A stretch of 64,000 nucleotides of DNA from Planctomycetaceae bacterium (GCA_020638975.1 JACKHN010000007.1:1-64000); one strand, 5' to 3'. Shown: positions 52,027 to 62,089, numbered from the stretch's first letter. A program made the numbers and translations. Notes: generated by a model not told the origin, from the letters alone.

Positions 52027-53451
52027 ATGCTGTTCAACTCACTGCAATACATCTTCTTCTTGGTTCTGGTTTGTGGGCTGTACCAGACCGTCCCGCGCCG
52101 GTTTCGCTGGCTCTTGCTGCTGGCTGCGAGTTACGCGTTCTACATGTGTTGGAACGCCTTCTATATCGTCTTAATCGTCGCCTCAACCCTGATCGACTAT
52201 GTCGTTGCGTTGTTGCTGACACGCACCGAATCGACGAACGCGCGAAAGCTCCTGCTTGGGACAAGTCTGCTTGCGAATCTTGGTCTCTTGTTTGTCTTTA
52301 AGTACTGGAACTTCTTCAACGAATCGGTCGCTGAGCTATGCGAGGCATTGGCGGTTCCGTGGTCGGTGCCGGATCTGAACGTATTGTTACCTGTCGGCAT
52401 CTCGTTTTATACGTTTCAGACGCTGAGCTATACGATTGATGTCTATCGTCGTCGAATTGAACCGGAGCGTCATCTCGGTCGATTCGCGTTGTACGTTTCC
52501 TTCTTTCCTCAGTTGGTCGCCGGTCCCATCGAACGCGCCGAACGCTTGCTGCCACAACTGCGTGCGGAGCATCGTTTCAATTCGGAGCGATTCCTTTCGG
52601 GCGTACTGCTGATTCTGTGGGGCTTGTTCAAGAAGGTTGTCATCGCCGATCGGCTTTCGGTGTATGTCGACGCTGTTTTTGGCAACGTGCCCGAGCACAA
52701 TGGCCTTACGTACCTGATTGCAACGTATGCATTTGCGTTTCAGATCTATTGTGACTTCTCAGGATACTCGGACATTGCGATCGGCTCGGCGCGATTGCTG
52801 GGCATCGATCTAATGACCAACTTTCGCTCCCCCTACTTCGCTCGCGATCTACAGGACTTTTGGCGACGCTGGCACATCTCACTCTCGACCTGGCTTCGCG
52901 ACTACCTCTACATTCCACTCGGCGGCAACCGGGTTGGCAGTTTGCGCACCTACGCTAATCTGATGATCACGATGTTACTGGGCGGCTTGTGGCACGGAGC
53001 TAGTTGGAATTTCGTGGCGTGGGGTGCGTTGCATGGCGGTGCGCTCGCCGTGCTTAAGGCTACGAGTGGATTCCGTGAGCGTCTCGTGGCGAGAATGCGG
53101 ATTCCCTCGCCCGTTTCAGTCGCGGCTGAGATCGTCGTTACGTTTCATTTCGTCTGCCTGACCTGGATCTTCTTCCGCGCGGAAACGCTTGCCCAGGCAT
53201 TGCAAGTCATTCGAGGCATCGCGACTGACTGGGGATCGCCTTTTATCGAAGCACTACCACTGGCGCACGCCTTGCTCGGGATTGCCGTAATGCTTTGCGT
53301 TGAGTTGGTTCAAGCGAATATCGGCAAGTTGCCGAGTCGCATTCGGCTTGAACCAGCGACGGTGCGTTGGATGGCTTATTACGCATTGTTCTTCGCGATC
53401 GCACTGCTGGGTGCCGAAGGTGGAAGACAATTCATTTACTTTCAATTCTGA
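52027..53451 (+). CDS. MBOAT-family O-acyltransferase (AlgI-like)
   Basis: A 474-residue polytopic membrane protein. MBOAT motifs: FFPQLVAGPIERAERLLPQL, YCDFSGYSDIAIGSARLLG, FWRRWHISLSTWLRDYLYIP and the catalytic-His region LWHGASWNFVAWGALHG. These proteins move acyl groups across the membrane for O-acetylation of exopolysaccharides such as alginate or cellulose. Its stop overlaps the start of the SGNH gene (TGATG), so the two form the usual acetylation pair. Confidence 0.93.
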   Translation: MLFNSLQYIFFLVLVCGLYQTVPRRFRWLLLLAASYAFYMCWNAFYIVLIVASTLIDYVVALLLTRTESTNARKLLLGTSLLANLGLLFVFKYWNFFNESVAELCEALAVPWSVPDLNVLLPVGISFYTFQTLSYTIDVYRRRIEPERHLGRFALYVSFFPQLVAGPIERAERLLPQLRAEHRFNSERFLSGVLLILWGLFKKVVIADRLSVYVDAVFGNVPEHNGLTYLIATYAFAFQIYCDFSGYSDIAIGSARLLGIDLMTNFRSPYFARDLQDFWRRWHISLSTWLRDYLYIPLGGNRVGSLRTYANLMITMLLGGLWHGASWNFVAWGALHGGALAVLKATSGFRERLVARMRIPSPVSVAAEIVVTFHFVCLTWIFFRAETLAQALQVIRGIATDWGSPFIEALPLAHALLGIAVMLCVELVQANIGKLPSRIRLEPATVRWMAYYALFFAIALLGAEGGRQFIYFQF

Positions 53452-54449
53452 TGGTTACAATGATTCGAACAATTCTGCTGATCATCGCGTTTGTCGCGGG
53501 GCTCGTTATACTCGACCGAGCCATCGGCGCGATGCTGCGAGCCGCATACGACCGGACCTTCACGGGTGAAGCCGGTGGCCAGATCAACGAAGCCTTGCAA
53601 AACCGAAACCGCGAGGTCATCGTCTTTGGCAGCTCGCTTGCACGCCACCAAGTCGACCCATCCGTACTTGAAGCACAACTCGGCACGTCCGCCTTCAATG
53701 CCGGTTGTAACGGTCAAGACATCTACTACGGTCGCATGTTGCAATCGCTGTTAATTGGACAGGGCTGCGAGAGCAAGCACTTTGTCTATGTCATCAATTG
53801 GCGCGACCTTGTCGAGGACGAGATTGATCGAGCACGCATGTTTTCGGTGTTTGTCGATGAATCTGCAGCAATTCGCCAGATCCTGGCGGCTTCTTTGGGT
53901 CAGCGTGTCAAACTGCAGTCCCATGCCTATCGGTTCAATACGCTTGCGATCTCGACGATGCGGCAGTTGATGGCACCCGAGTACGAAGGCAACGACGGTT
54001 TTGTACCCATTGCCGCCGACTATACGCCATCAAATCGTGATTTCACCGACATGGATCGAGATCTCCGCCGTGGGCTCACTGCGAGCGAATTGGGCGTCAT
54101 GTCCAGCAAACTGAGTCTTTACCGAGACTTCGCTGCAGAAGCTCGCCGCCGAAACATCGTCGTCACATTCGTTGTGAGTCCAACCTATCGAGAAGGGCGA
54201 GAGCGCGGTCCGGGCGAGAAATTGGTCCTCCGACAGTTGAGCATCGTTGCTGCGGAGACAAAGGCGAACTTTATCATGCTCGACGAATTTGCCATTCCAG
54301 CGTTCCAGGACGTCCGCTACTTCGGCGACCCTCGCCATCTCAACGCTCGCGGTGCGGCCCTGTTTTCGCGGTTGCTGGCCAGTTGCTTGGAGACGGAGCG
54401 GCCTGATGTTGCGAAAACGCAACATGTTGATGATTTGCTGGGACTCTAG
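53451..54449 (+). CDS. SGNH-hydrolase-like protein, partner of the MBOAT acyltransferase
   Basis: About 332 residues from the ATG at 53451, which overlaps the MBOAT stop. A membrane anchor (about 4-20) is followed by an SGNH-like core: VIVFGSSLARHQVDPSVLE with the nucleophile Ser near 61-62, and GDPRHLNARGAALFS with the Asp-His pair. This matches the periplasmic acetyltransferase partners AlgJ/AlgX/DltD-like that put the acetyl group onto the polymer. Confidence 0.85.
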   Translation: MVTMIRTILLIIAFVAGLVILDRAIGAMLRAAYDRTFTGEAGGQINEALQNRNREVIVFGSSLARHQVDPSVLEAQLGTSAFNAGCNGQDIYYGRMLQSLLIGQGCESKHFVYVINWRDLVEDEIDRARMFSVFVDESAAIRQILAASLGQRVKLQSHAYRFNTLAISTMRQLMAPEYEGNDGFVPIAADYTPSNRDFTDMDRDLRRGLTASELGVMSSKLSLYRDFAAEARRRNIVVTFVVSPTYREGRERGPGEKLVLRQLSIVAAETKANFIMLDEFAIPAFQDVRYFGDPRHLNARGAALFSRLLASCLETERPDVAKTQHVDDLLGL

Positions 54450-54616
54450 GGCGAAACCTCGCTTCCAGCGATTCCAGGCATCTCGTTGGTAAAACGTCAC
54501 TTACACTTCACTAGCCGCATTTTCTCCCCGGCGGCGTTCCATTTGCTTCCTCGTAATCCCTCGTTCTGCGCGCCCGTGCATTTCGGCGTGCTGCCATTTC
54601 ACCGTCAGTAGTAGTC

Positions 54617-55975
54617 ATGTCCATGCGAACTGTCGCGAACGCCACCACCGATACACCGCGCGGAGAACAAGCAAAGAATTCGCCGTTGATAGGATACGGA
54701 CTTCGACGGTTCGTAGTCGGTGAAGATGTCCGGCGAGCCAGCTTGGCGGTATTGGATCAGGGCGTCGTGAGTGGATTGAGCTTCGCCACCAGCGCGATCA
54801 TCGCCACTTCCTGCGGACGGACCGGTCTGGGGGTCGCCCATCTCGCGTTGACGCTGCTGTTTTTGATGATGAACGTCCAGGGGGAACTCTTAAACGCACC
54901 TTACACGATCTATCGAAGCCGCAAGCATGGGCGTCGATTGCATGCTTATTCGGGAAGTGCGTTCGTCCATCAGGCGATACTGGCAGGTATCGGAACGGTC
55001 GCGATTATAGCACTCCTTGGACTCAATTCGATTGGTATTGGCCCGACCGACCTGACGCCTTCATTATGGGTGTTGTTGTTTGCTGGTCCTTTTTGCCTAC
55101 TTCACACCTTCCTTCGCAACTTTTCGTTCGCCGCATTTCAGTTCCGAGTCGCGGTCGCGATGGATGTGGCGGTTGCCATCGTGCAACTGACAACGCTCGT
55201 TGTACTGGTCCAACTCGACATGCTGACCGTGCCGTGGTTGTTTGTCGCAATGGGAGTCTCGTCGCTGATCGCGTGTGTTGGTTGGTTTGTGGTTAGGCCC
55301 GAACCGCTTCGGTATGTCCGAAAACTCGTGCTTCGGCACTGGCAAGAGAACTGGTCGTTCGGACGTTGGGCCTTGGCTTCGCATGTGGTTGGATGTGCCG
55401 GCAGCTATGTGTTGCCCTGGATGCTTGCGATTGTGCATGATCAAGCAGCGACGGGCACCTATGCCGGTTGTGGAAAACTAAGCGCGCTCGCAGCAACTTT
55501 CGTCGCCGGTGTCGCGCACTTTCTCTCGCCTCGCGCGGTGGCGGCGTTCACCGAACACGGCGTTTCAGGATTGAAACGAGTGCTGTTCACGGCTGGGATC
55601 GTCTATATTGTGACCGTGGGCGGTTTCTGTTTCTTGGTCGGCCTGTCAGGTGATTTCATTCTAGTCAGCCTGTTTGGCAACGACTTTGTGGGAACGGGGC
55701 CAATTGCACTTGTCTTATCCATTGCGGTCCTTGCGAACAGTCTAGCCATTCTCGGTGGAAATGGCCTTTGGGCAATCAATCGCCCAGAAGCAAACTTAAT
55801 CAGCGACTTGGTTGCCGTTGTCCTGACGTTGGCAACGGCCGCGGTTCTCGTGCAATCCCATGGAGTCATGGGCATCGCGATCGCTGCTGTCGTCGGTGGA
55901 ACGGTGGGTGCGGTTGTTCGCGGTCTCACCTTGGCAACTCTGATGAAACGCGTCTCGATTCAGGAGGCGGCATGA
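54617..55975 (+). CDS. Polysaccharide flippase (Wzx/MATE-like)
   Basis: A 452-residue protein with about 12 to 14 hydrophobic segments and the Wzx/MurJ-type layout. It likely moves lipid-linked repeat units across the inner membrane. AGGAGG at 55962-55967 near the 3' end serves the next gene, whose ATG overlaps this stop. A 167-base gap upstream with no recognised feature separates it from the SGNH gene. Confidence 0.87.
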   Translation: MSMRTVANATTDTPRGEQAKNSPLIGYGLRRFVVGEDVRRASLAVLDQGVVSGLSFATSAIIATSCGRTGLGVAHLALTLLFLMMNVQGELLNAPYTIYRSRKHGRRLHAYSGSAFVHQAILAGIGTVAIIALLGLNSIGIGPTDLTPSLWVLLFAGPFCLLHTFLRNFSFAAFQFRVAVAMDVAVAIVQLTTLVVLVQLDMLTVPWLFVAMGVSSLIACVGWFVVRPEPLRYVRKLVLRHWQENWSFGRWALASHVVGCAGSYVLPWMLAIVHDQAATGTYAGCGKLSALAATFVAGVAHFLSPRAVAAFTEHGVSGLKRVLFTAGIVYIVTVGGFCFLVGLSGDFILVSLFGNDFVGTGPIALVLSIAVLANSLAILGGNGLWAINRPEANLISDLVAVVLTLATAAVLVQSHGVMGIAIAAVVGGTVGAVVRGLTLATLMKRVSIQEAA

Positions 55976-57357
55976 TGCACAACGAAGTAATGGCCGATCA
56001 ACTGATGCAAACTTCTGAATCTCGCGCCAGCTTCTCTCTCTTGTCCGTGCTGATTGTTCTCTTTTCGGCGGCGTTCTTCGTGAATGAGGTCGATTGGGAA
56101 GTCTCGACGCTCGACAACTATGCCGTTGCGGCCGACGAGGCGGAAGATCAAGTGGCGTTAGGAAAGAGTTCACGCAAAGTCTCGTACGTCGCGATTGGAG
56201 TAATTGGCTTGGTGATGCTGGTGGTCCCAGGACGACAGCAAGTCAATTTCGCGAACCTTCCATTTGCGTTGCTCGGTACGTTCACGCTCATCTGCCTGGC
56301 AAGTTTCATTTGGACCGATACAACATGGCTTACCACGAAGCGACTGGTGATCGCCATCTTTGGTCTGCTGGCGATCGTCGGCGCGGCGAAACATCTTTCA
56401 ACCCGTGACGTCATGGATGTCGCACTGGGCATCGGCACCATCCTTCTTGCGATCAGTCTCTACGCGGAGCTAAGTCTTGGCACATTTCAGCCGTTCGCCA
56501 GTGAATATCGTTTTGCGGGCATCGTACATCCCAACACGCAAGGCGGTGCCTGCGGCTTAATGGTGCTGGCAGCCTTCTTTGGAATGAAAGCATCACGCCG
56601 TGGTAAGTTTCTGTACTTCGGTTTGTTCGTACTGGCTGGCGTGTTCTTAGTGCTTACGAAGTCGCGAACATCCGTTGCTGCGTGTCTATGTGGCGTGTCT
56701 GCGGCCTGGTATCTAGTGGCCTCACGCGAAAAGCAAGCAATCGTTGGAATGGGGCTCCCTGCTGCGATCTGTGCGGCACTTGTGGCATTGCTGCTGGTCG
56801 GCGTCGAACTGTCGAGTAGTGCGACATCGGCCGCGCAATTCGGTCGCGGTGCAGAAGCTGATCTCGTCTCGTTGAACGGACGTGTCCCGCTGTGGGGCAG
56901 CATGTTGGAGTTCATCAGTGAACGACCGTTGCTGGGCTACGGATATCAAGGCTTTTGGACGCCGGACCGAATCTACGAAGTGTCACTCGAACAAGAGTGG
57001 ACCGTGCCGAGTGCACACTCGACCTTCCTCGACGTACTCCTCAACACCGGCGTGTTGGGCATGATGGTATTCGCGTTGGGCATCCTTGTCACTTTCCGGC
57101 GTGTCATCCGACGCTGTTTGGAAACGAGAACACCGGCGGATTGCTTCGTCTTTGCGGCGCTCGTTTATGCCTTCATTGGATCAATTTTCGAATCGGGTTA
57201 CTCTCAGCCGAACGGGTTCGAACCGTTCATCACGGGTGTCGCCTTGTTGCATCTCATGTCGCGGCTTCCGCAGGCCCAAGCAGTCGTCGAAACGGCACCG
57301 AATGTGAACGATACGAGCGCCGCTTGGCAAGCGGTATCTACGGGAGGGATCGCATGA
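55972..57357 (+). CDS. O-antigen polymerase/ligase-like protein (Wzy/WaaL family)
   Basis: About 461 residues from the ATG at 55972 (an ATG at 55975 is equally possible and has better spacing from AGGAGG). Around 10-12 membrane segments surround a large periplasmic loop with RVPLWGSMLEFISERPLLGYG and PSAHSTFLDVLLNTGVLGMM, the Wzy_C pattern. It polymerises or ligates the exported units. It overlaps both neighbours by a few bases. Confidence 0.9.
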   Translation: MMHNEVMADQLMQTSESRASFSLLSVLIVLFSAAFFVNEVDWEVSTLDNYAVAADEAEDQVALGKSSRKVSYVAIGVIGLVMLVVPGRQQVNFANLPFALLGTFTLICLASFIWTDTTWLTTKRLVIAIFGLLAIVGAAKHLSTRDVMDVALGIGTILLAISLYAELSLGTFQPFASEYRFAGIVHPNTQGGACGLMVLAAFFGMKASRRGKFLYFGLFVLAGVFLVLTKSRTSVAACLCGVSAAWYLVASREKQAIVGMGLPAAICAALVALLLVGVELSSSATSAAQFGRGAEADLVSLNGRVPLWGSMLEFISERPLLGYGYQGFWTPDRIYEVSLEQEWTVPSAHSTFLDVLLNTGVLGMMVFALGILVTFRRVIRRCLETRTPADCFVFAALVYAFIGSIFESGYSQPNGFEPFITGVALLHLMSRLPQAQAVVETAPNVNDTSAAWQAVSTGGIA

Positions 57358-58430
57358 TACGTATTTCGCATCTTCCGTTCTCAGAACTCGGCGCTGCTCA
57401 CTTCACCGCGTGGTCGAGGATTCAAAGTAGTGACAGCACGTTCGATAGTCCGTTCTTTTGTCCGGCGTATACCGAAGCAGTGGCGTCGGTTCGTGACGAT
57501 ATCTACGTCGGCATCCTCGCATCCCAAGACAGAATTGTCGGAGTGTTCCCGTTTCAGCGTGGTGCGAAAGGTGGCCGTGCGGAGGCGGTGGGAGGAGACA
57601 TCTCGCAGTTTCACGGTGTGATTGTCGAACGTGGTGTCCCGTGGAACTCAGACGAATTGCTCGCGGCCTGCGACATCAAGTCATGGGTATTCGATCATTT
57701 GCCAGTGACACAAACTCCGTTGTTGCAGCAACATCACTGGGTGGGCGAGTCGCCGTTCATTGACTTAAGCAACGGCTTTGCGGCCTACTGTGCCCACAAT
57801 CGCAAATCGGGGACTGCGGTTGAGCAAGCGTTTCGCAAGATGCGAAAGCTGGAACGCGAAGTGGGGACGCTTCGTTTTGCACTGCACGATTCGTCGGACG
57901 AAGTGTTTCAGGCACTACTGGCATGGAAGTCAGAACAGCATCGTCGAACCAACGTCGTTGATGCGTTTCAATTCGAGTGGCTCGTGAACATGCTCGACCA
58001 GATTCGCCGAATACAATCCGAGTCGTTTGCGGGGTTGATGTCGGCACTTTACGCGGGTGACCAACTTGTCGCCGTTCATTATGGAATGCGCAGCGGGACC
58101 GTGGCGCACAGTTGGTATCCGGCCTATGACGTCGCGTTTGGCAAGTATTCACCGGGGCTCACGCTGTTGCTAAAGATGTCGGAAGCCTTGGCAGACACCG
58201 GAATTCAACGGATTGATTTTGCGGCTCGCCAACAGATCTACAAAACTCGATTTATGAGCGGAGCCATACCGGTTGCAAGAGGAGTGGTTGACCGTTCGCG
58301 TCTGAGGGCTTGTGTGCGTCGCAACGCAGACTTGCTTCGCGAGCGAGTCAGGGAAACGCCGCTGGCAACTCCGATTCGAGTTCCCGTCCGCATGCTTCGT
58401 CGCGTTGGCAAGTGGTGGGCTGAGCGATAA
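57354..58430 (+). CDS. FemAB-like GNAT acyltransferase, copy 1
   Basis: A 358-residue protein. The ATG at 57354 overlaps the polymerase stop (ATGA) with GGGAGGG upstream. It has the double-GNAT layout of the CelD/BioF2-like (Acetyltransf_6) group: FDSPFFCPAYTEAVASVRDD near the start, then an SPFIDLS stretch, and SPGLTLLLKMSEALADTG near the end. It is homologous to the genes at 59187 and 61016. Such proteins transfer acyl or aminoacyl groups, here probably to a sugar of the exopolysaccharide (inference). The three copies alternate with two methyltransferases. Confidence 0.87.
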   Translation: MIRISHLPFSELGAAHFTAWSRIQSSDSTFDSPFFCPAYTEAVASVRDDIYVGILASQDRIVGVFPFQRGAKGGRAEAVGGDISQFHGVIVERGVPWNSDELLAACDIKSWVFDHLPVTQTPLLQQHHWVGESPFIDLSNGFAAYCAHNRKSGTAVEQAFRKMRKLEREVGTLRFALHDSSDEVFQALLAWKSEQHRRTNVVDAFQFEWLVNMLDQIRRIQSESFAGLMSALYAGDQLVAVHYGMRSGTVAHSWYPAYDVAFGKYSPGLTLLLKMSEALADTGIQRIDFAARQQIYKTRFMSGAIPVARGVVDRSRLRACVRRNADLLRERVRETPLATPIRVPVRMLRRVGKWWAER

Positions 58431-58457
58431 CCAATCAAACTTTCCTTGAGAAACGAA

Positions 58458-59174
58458 ATGCCTTTTACGGAAACCACGCTGCCGACCGACTGGCGATTGA
58501 TATCGCTGTTGCCTCGCATGGTACGTCGAGTCCGGGATAAAGGGCTGCTGGCGACCGTACGTCGGATTTGCTTTTTGGCGAACGAACTGTATTGGGAGCG
58601 GCGACTCGGGATCGATACCGCAGGGTGTCTGTCGCGAGAAGAGATCAGCGACGATCCGGCAAGTGTGGGCTACGACCCCATTGGCTACCGGCAACTTAGC
58701 CACACGCTGCGGTATGTGCATCTCCAGGCTCCGACCGGAAGTTTTCTCGATTACGGATGCGGCAAAGGGAGAGTTCTAGCGCGGGCTGCGGTACTGCCAT
58801 TCGATCGGATCTTGGGGGTTGAGATATCTTCCGAGTTGTCCAAAGCGGCCGAAGCGAACATCGCCAACCTATCACGGGTAGCACGTTGCCGTGACATTCA
58901 GGTGGTTAACGCGAATGCATGCAACTTTGTCGTCCCCGACGACACGACGAATATCTTCCTGTTTAACCCCTTCACAGGGCACCTTTTGACGAGTGTTGTT
59001 GACAGAATCCGCGAGTCCCTGGAACGAAAGCCTCGCGCGCTGGCGATCCTGTACATTCTTCCGACCGAAATGAGCGACATCTTTGACGGCGTGAGTTGGA
59101 TGAAGAGAACGCATCAACATTCATGGCGTGGGATCACGTTGCACGTTCATAACTCCCAACCTTCAGAAATTTGA
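58458..59174 (+). CDS. SAM-dependent methyltransferase, copy 1
   Basis: About 238 residues from the ATG at 58458 (GAGAA upstream; the frame is open from TTG 58446). Class I motifs: FLDYGCGKGRVL (motif I), ILGVEISSEL (acidic residue binding the ribose), NIFLFNPFTG (motif IV), and a late LAILYILPTEMSD. The FNPF in place of a D/N-P-P-Y type motif suggests an O- or C-methyltransferase. It is a paralogue of the gene at 60294. The 27-base gap upstream and 12-base gap downstream support one transcript with the flanking GNAT genes. Confidence 0.88.
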   Translation: MPFTETTLPTDWRLISLLPRMVRRVRDKGLLATVRRICFLANELYWERRLGIDTAGCLSREEISDDPASVGYDPIGYRQLSHTLRYVHLQAPTGSFLDYGCGKGRVLARAAVLPFDRILGVEISSELSKAAEANIANLSRVARCRDIQVVNANACNFVVPDDTTNIFLFNPFTGHLLTSVVDRIRESLERKPRALAILYILPTEMSDIFDGVSWMKRTHQHSWRGITLHVHNSQPSEI

Positions 59175-59186
59175 ATACTTAAATCG

Positions 59187-60287
59187 ATGTCCACACCAAC
59201 AACAGCAACGAGCTTACCGGCCAACTCGCTTGACGGCGATTTGCTCGATCGCTGGGGTGAAATCCAACGCGGTAACAAGGCGTTGGACAGTCCGTTGTTC
59301 AGCGCCGCATTCACACGCGCGGTAGCCGCAGAACGTGACGGCGTCGAAATCGCGGTCATTCGGTCGGACGATTCAGTCATCGGCTTCCTGCCCTACTACC
59401 GCCTGCGACGTTCCATCGCCGCTCCTGTCGCCGGATCGTTCACCGACTTTCAGGGAGTGATTGCCGCCCCCGACACTATGATCGACCTGCGACAGGTATT
59501 GCGCGACAGCCGCCTCTCGGCATGGCAATTCGATCACTTGGTCGCCGCCAACGATTCGCTCGCTGAATTTCAATGGGCGTCTGCCGAGTCGCCTTACATG
59601 GATCTATCGCAAGGTTTCGAATCCTACCGCCGGGCATGTCGCGCGAACGGCGGCAAAGAGATCTCGGAGCTATTTCGAAAATCTCGCAAACTCGAACGCG
59701 AGATCGCTCCGCTCCGATTCGAGTCTGAGTCTACGAACTCACGCGTGCTCGACACGCTAGTTCAATGGAAACGCGAGCAATTACAGCGAATGCGACGCCC
59801 GGACTGTTTTCGTCCTGCGTGGGTTCGACCGATGCTGAACCGCATTCTGCATACCCACGACGAATTATGTCGTCCCATGATGTCTGCACTTTACGTCGGT
59901 GATGAACTAGCCGCGATCAACTTCGGGCTGCGCAACAACGCTGTGTTGCATGGCTGGATCACTGCATTTAATCCCAAGTATCACAAGTTCTCTCCGGGCC
60001 TGATGTTAATCGTGAAATTGGCCGAGTCGGCAGAATCGCTTGGTATCAGGCGTATCGACATGGGGCGGGGAGATGAATCGTTCAAACGCAACTTTTGCTC
60101 CGGAGCCACCAGCGTTGCGGAAGGCGCCGTCGATCGACGTCTTTTTTCTGGGTCGGTGAGGCGCATGTGGGTCTGCATGAAGAGGCTACTTCGCGGTACT
60201 CCGCTGTGCAAACCGGCGGAGAGCCTGCTACGGCAAGGACGTTATGCGAGCGGTGTTCTCAGGCATTCGTTGGACTCTCGGAGCTAG
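59187..60287 (+). CDS. FemAB-like GNAT acyltransferase, copy 2
   Basis: A 366-residue paralogue of the 57354 protein: LDSPLFSAAFTRAVAAERDG near the start, SPYMDLSQGFESYRRA, and SPGLMLIVKLAESAESLGIR near the end with IDMGRGDESFK. The IDMGRG motif is shared with copy 3. It lies 12 bases after the first methyltransferase and six before the second. Confidence 0.87.
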   Translation: MSTPTTATSLPANSLDGDLLDRWGEIQRGNKALDSPLFSAAFTRAVAAERDGVEIAVIRSDDSVIGFLPYYRLRRSIAAPVAGSFTDFQGVIAAPDTMIDLRQVLRDSRLSAWQFDHLVAANDSLAEFQWASAESPYMDLSQGFESYRRACRANGGKEISELFRKSRKLEREIAPLRFESESTNSRVLDTLVQWKREQLQRMRRPDCFRPAWVRPMLNRILHTHDELCRPMMSALYVGDELAAINFGLRNNAVLHGWITAFNPKYHKFSPGLMLIVKLAESAESLGIRRIDMGRGDESFKRNFCSGATSVAEGAVDRRLFSGSVRRMWVCMKRLLRGTPLCKPAESLLRQGRYASGVLRHSLDSRS

Positions 60288-60293
60288 ACCGTC

Positions 60294-61016
60294 ATGCCAA
60301 CTGTTGAACTTCACAATCAACCGCCATTTGGTTTGGTACTGCGACGCCTGTACGAGAGCATTGCTGAGCGAGGTGTACTCAATACGTGTCACCGATTCTG
60401 GCGAACTATCCGCAGCCGACTTCGGGAATGGCGTCTGGGTATTCGGACGACCGGCAGCATTTCGGGAAGCGAAATGGACTTCGATGCCGCGAGTTTCGGG
60501 TATCAACCGGTGCCGTACGCTTCGTTCGATGCGGCAATCCGTTGTATGACGATTCGCCCAGACAAAGACGTCTTCATCGACTATGGATGTGGCATGGGGC
60601 GTGCCGTGGTCTTGGCGGCGACTTACCCGTTTCGACGTGTGATCGGAGTGGAACGATCAGGGTCCTTGAGCGAAATTGCCCGAGACAACATTGCTCGGGC
60701 CTCGTCGAAGTTGAAGTGCGCCGAAGTATCGATCGCGACGCTCGACGCTCGGGAGTATGACGTGCCCAACGACGCAACGCACATATTCCTCTTCAATCCC
60801 TTCGACGAGCCCGTCTTGGCGAGCGTTCTGACACGGATCAGGCGCTCGCTCGAAGAGCATCCACGCGAGTTGGTCATCATCTACGCGTTACCAAAATGCC
60901 GACACGATCCGCTGCTCGATGTTCCATGGCTAAAGCTGACTCACGAATTGAAAACGATCGATTCGGACTGGCAGCGTTTGGCGGTTTACGAAGCAAGAAT
61001 GGAAAGCCAAAAGTAA
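60294..61016 (+). CDS. SAM-dependent methyltransferase, copy 2
   Basis: A 240-residue class I methyltransferase: FIDYGCGMGRAVVLAA (motif I), VIGVERSGSLSEIA, HIFLFNPFDEPVLASVLTRI. It is a clear paralogue of the 58458 protein, sharing the YGCGxGR and FLFNPF motifs and the tail LVIIYALPK. The TAA stop overlaps the next ATG (TAATG). Confidence 0.88.
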   Translation: MPTVELHNQPPFGLVLRRLYESIAERGVLNTCHRFWRTIRSRLREWRLGIRTTGSISGSEMDFDAASFGYQPVPYASFDAAIRCMTIRPDKDVFIDYGCGMGRAVVLAATYPFRRVIGVERSGSLSEIARDNIARASSKLKCAEVSIATLDAREYDVPNDATHIFLFNPFDEPVLASVLTRIRRSLEEHPRELVIIYALPKCRHDPLLDVPWLKLTHELKTIDSDWQRLAVYEARMESQK

Positions 61017-62089
61017 TGCAAGTCAAACTCACCACTCCAGGGCAATTGTCGAAGGTAGAACGCGCCGCGTGGGCAAAGTTTCAAGAGCAGTCTCCGGAGT
61101 TTGACAGTCCGTATTTTCGACCGGAGTTTTCCGAGGCAGTTGCGACCGTCCGCGATGATGTGGAAGTTGCGGTTCTGCTTGAGGATCAGGAACCCGCTGG
61201 TTTCTTTGCCTTTCAGCGGCGGAAATCTCACCAAGCGAGGCCTGTTGGCGGACGGTTATCCGACTATCAAGCCGTTGTCGGGCGGCCTGGTCTTGAGTTT
61301 GATGCGAAGGAGTTTGTGAAGGCGTGTGGACTAACAGTCGCGGATTTCGATCATATGCTCGCGTCGCAGCAGCCTTTTAAACCCTTTCATCGCTTCGTCG
61401 ACCGTTCGCCGTACCTAGATCTGTCACGAGGATTTGATGCTTATCGCAACGCATTGCGAGCATCCGCGCGCACCGCGATGCGCCATACTTTTCGATTGAG
61501 TCGGAAAATAGATCGCGAAGTGGCACCCATTCGCTGCGAGATGTTTTCAGACGACAAGGTGGCGTTTGAGGAGCTACTGCGATGGAAGTCGGACCAGTAC
61601 GACGCGACCAACGTAACGAATGTATTTGCGTTTCCCTGGACAACACAACTGTTGCGCGAGATCTGGAAGCAACAAAACGAGTCCTTCCAGGGCGTGCTGT
61701 CGGTCCTGTACGCGGGCGAACGACCTATAGCTGCCCACTTTGGGATGCGGTCGGGCAATGTGCTGCACTGGTGGTTTCCTGCGTATGACCCCCTGTATTC
61801 AACCTATGGCGCCGGGCGAGTCCTGTTGGCATTGGTGGCTCAAGAGTGCAACTCATGCGGCATCGACAAGATCGATATGGGGAGAGGCCTCCCGGCGTAC
61901 AAGTCGCTGGTGATGTCCGGGACGACCGATGTCGCTGTCGGCAGTGTGGACTTGCGACCAGTGGCACGTTGTTTGCGTAATAGTTGGCGGCAGACGCGGG
62001 AGTGGATTCGGAACTCGCCGCTTTATCGTCCGGCACGTATTCCAGGCCGCATAATCCATCGAATCAGTGAGTGGATACAGTTTCAGTAG
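61016..62089 (+). CDS. FemAB-like GNAT acyltransferase, copy 3
   Basis: A 357-residue paralogue: FDSPYFRPEFSEAVATVRDD near the start, SPYLDLSRGFDAYRNA, and IDMGRGLPAYKSLVMSGTT near the end. The ATG at 61016 overlaps the upstream methyltransferase stop; the frame is also open from 60896. It closes the alternating cassette, 61 bases before the deacetylase-glycosyltransferase fusion. Confidence 0.87.
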   Translation: MQVKLTTPGQLSKVERAAWAKFQEQSPEFDSPYFRPEFSEAVATVRDDVEVAVLLEDQEPAGFFAFQRRKSHQARPVGGRLSDYQAVVGRPGLEFDAKEFVKACGLTVADFDHMLASQQPFKPFHRFVDRSPYLDLSRGFDAYRNALRASARTAMRHTFRLSRKIDREVAPIRCEMFSDDKVAFEELLRWKSDQYDATNVTNVFAFPWTTQLLREIWKQQNESFQGVLSVLYAGERPIAAHFGMRSGNVLHWWFPAYDPLYSTYGAGRVLLALVAQECNSCGIDKIDMGRGLPAYKSLVMSGTTDVAVGSVDLRPVARCLRNSWRQTREWIRNSPLYRPARIPGRIIHRISEWIQFQ

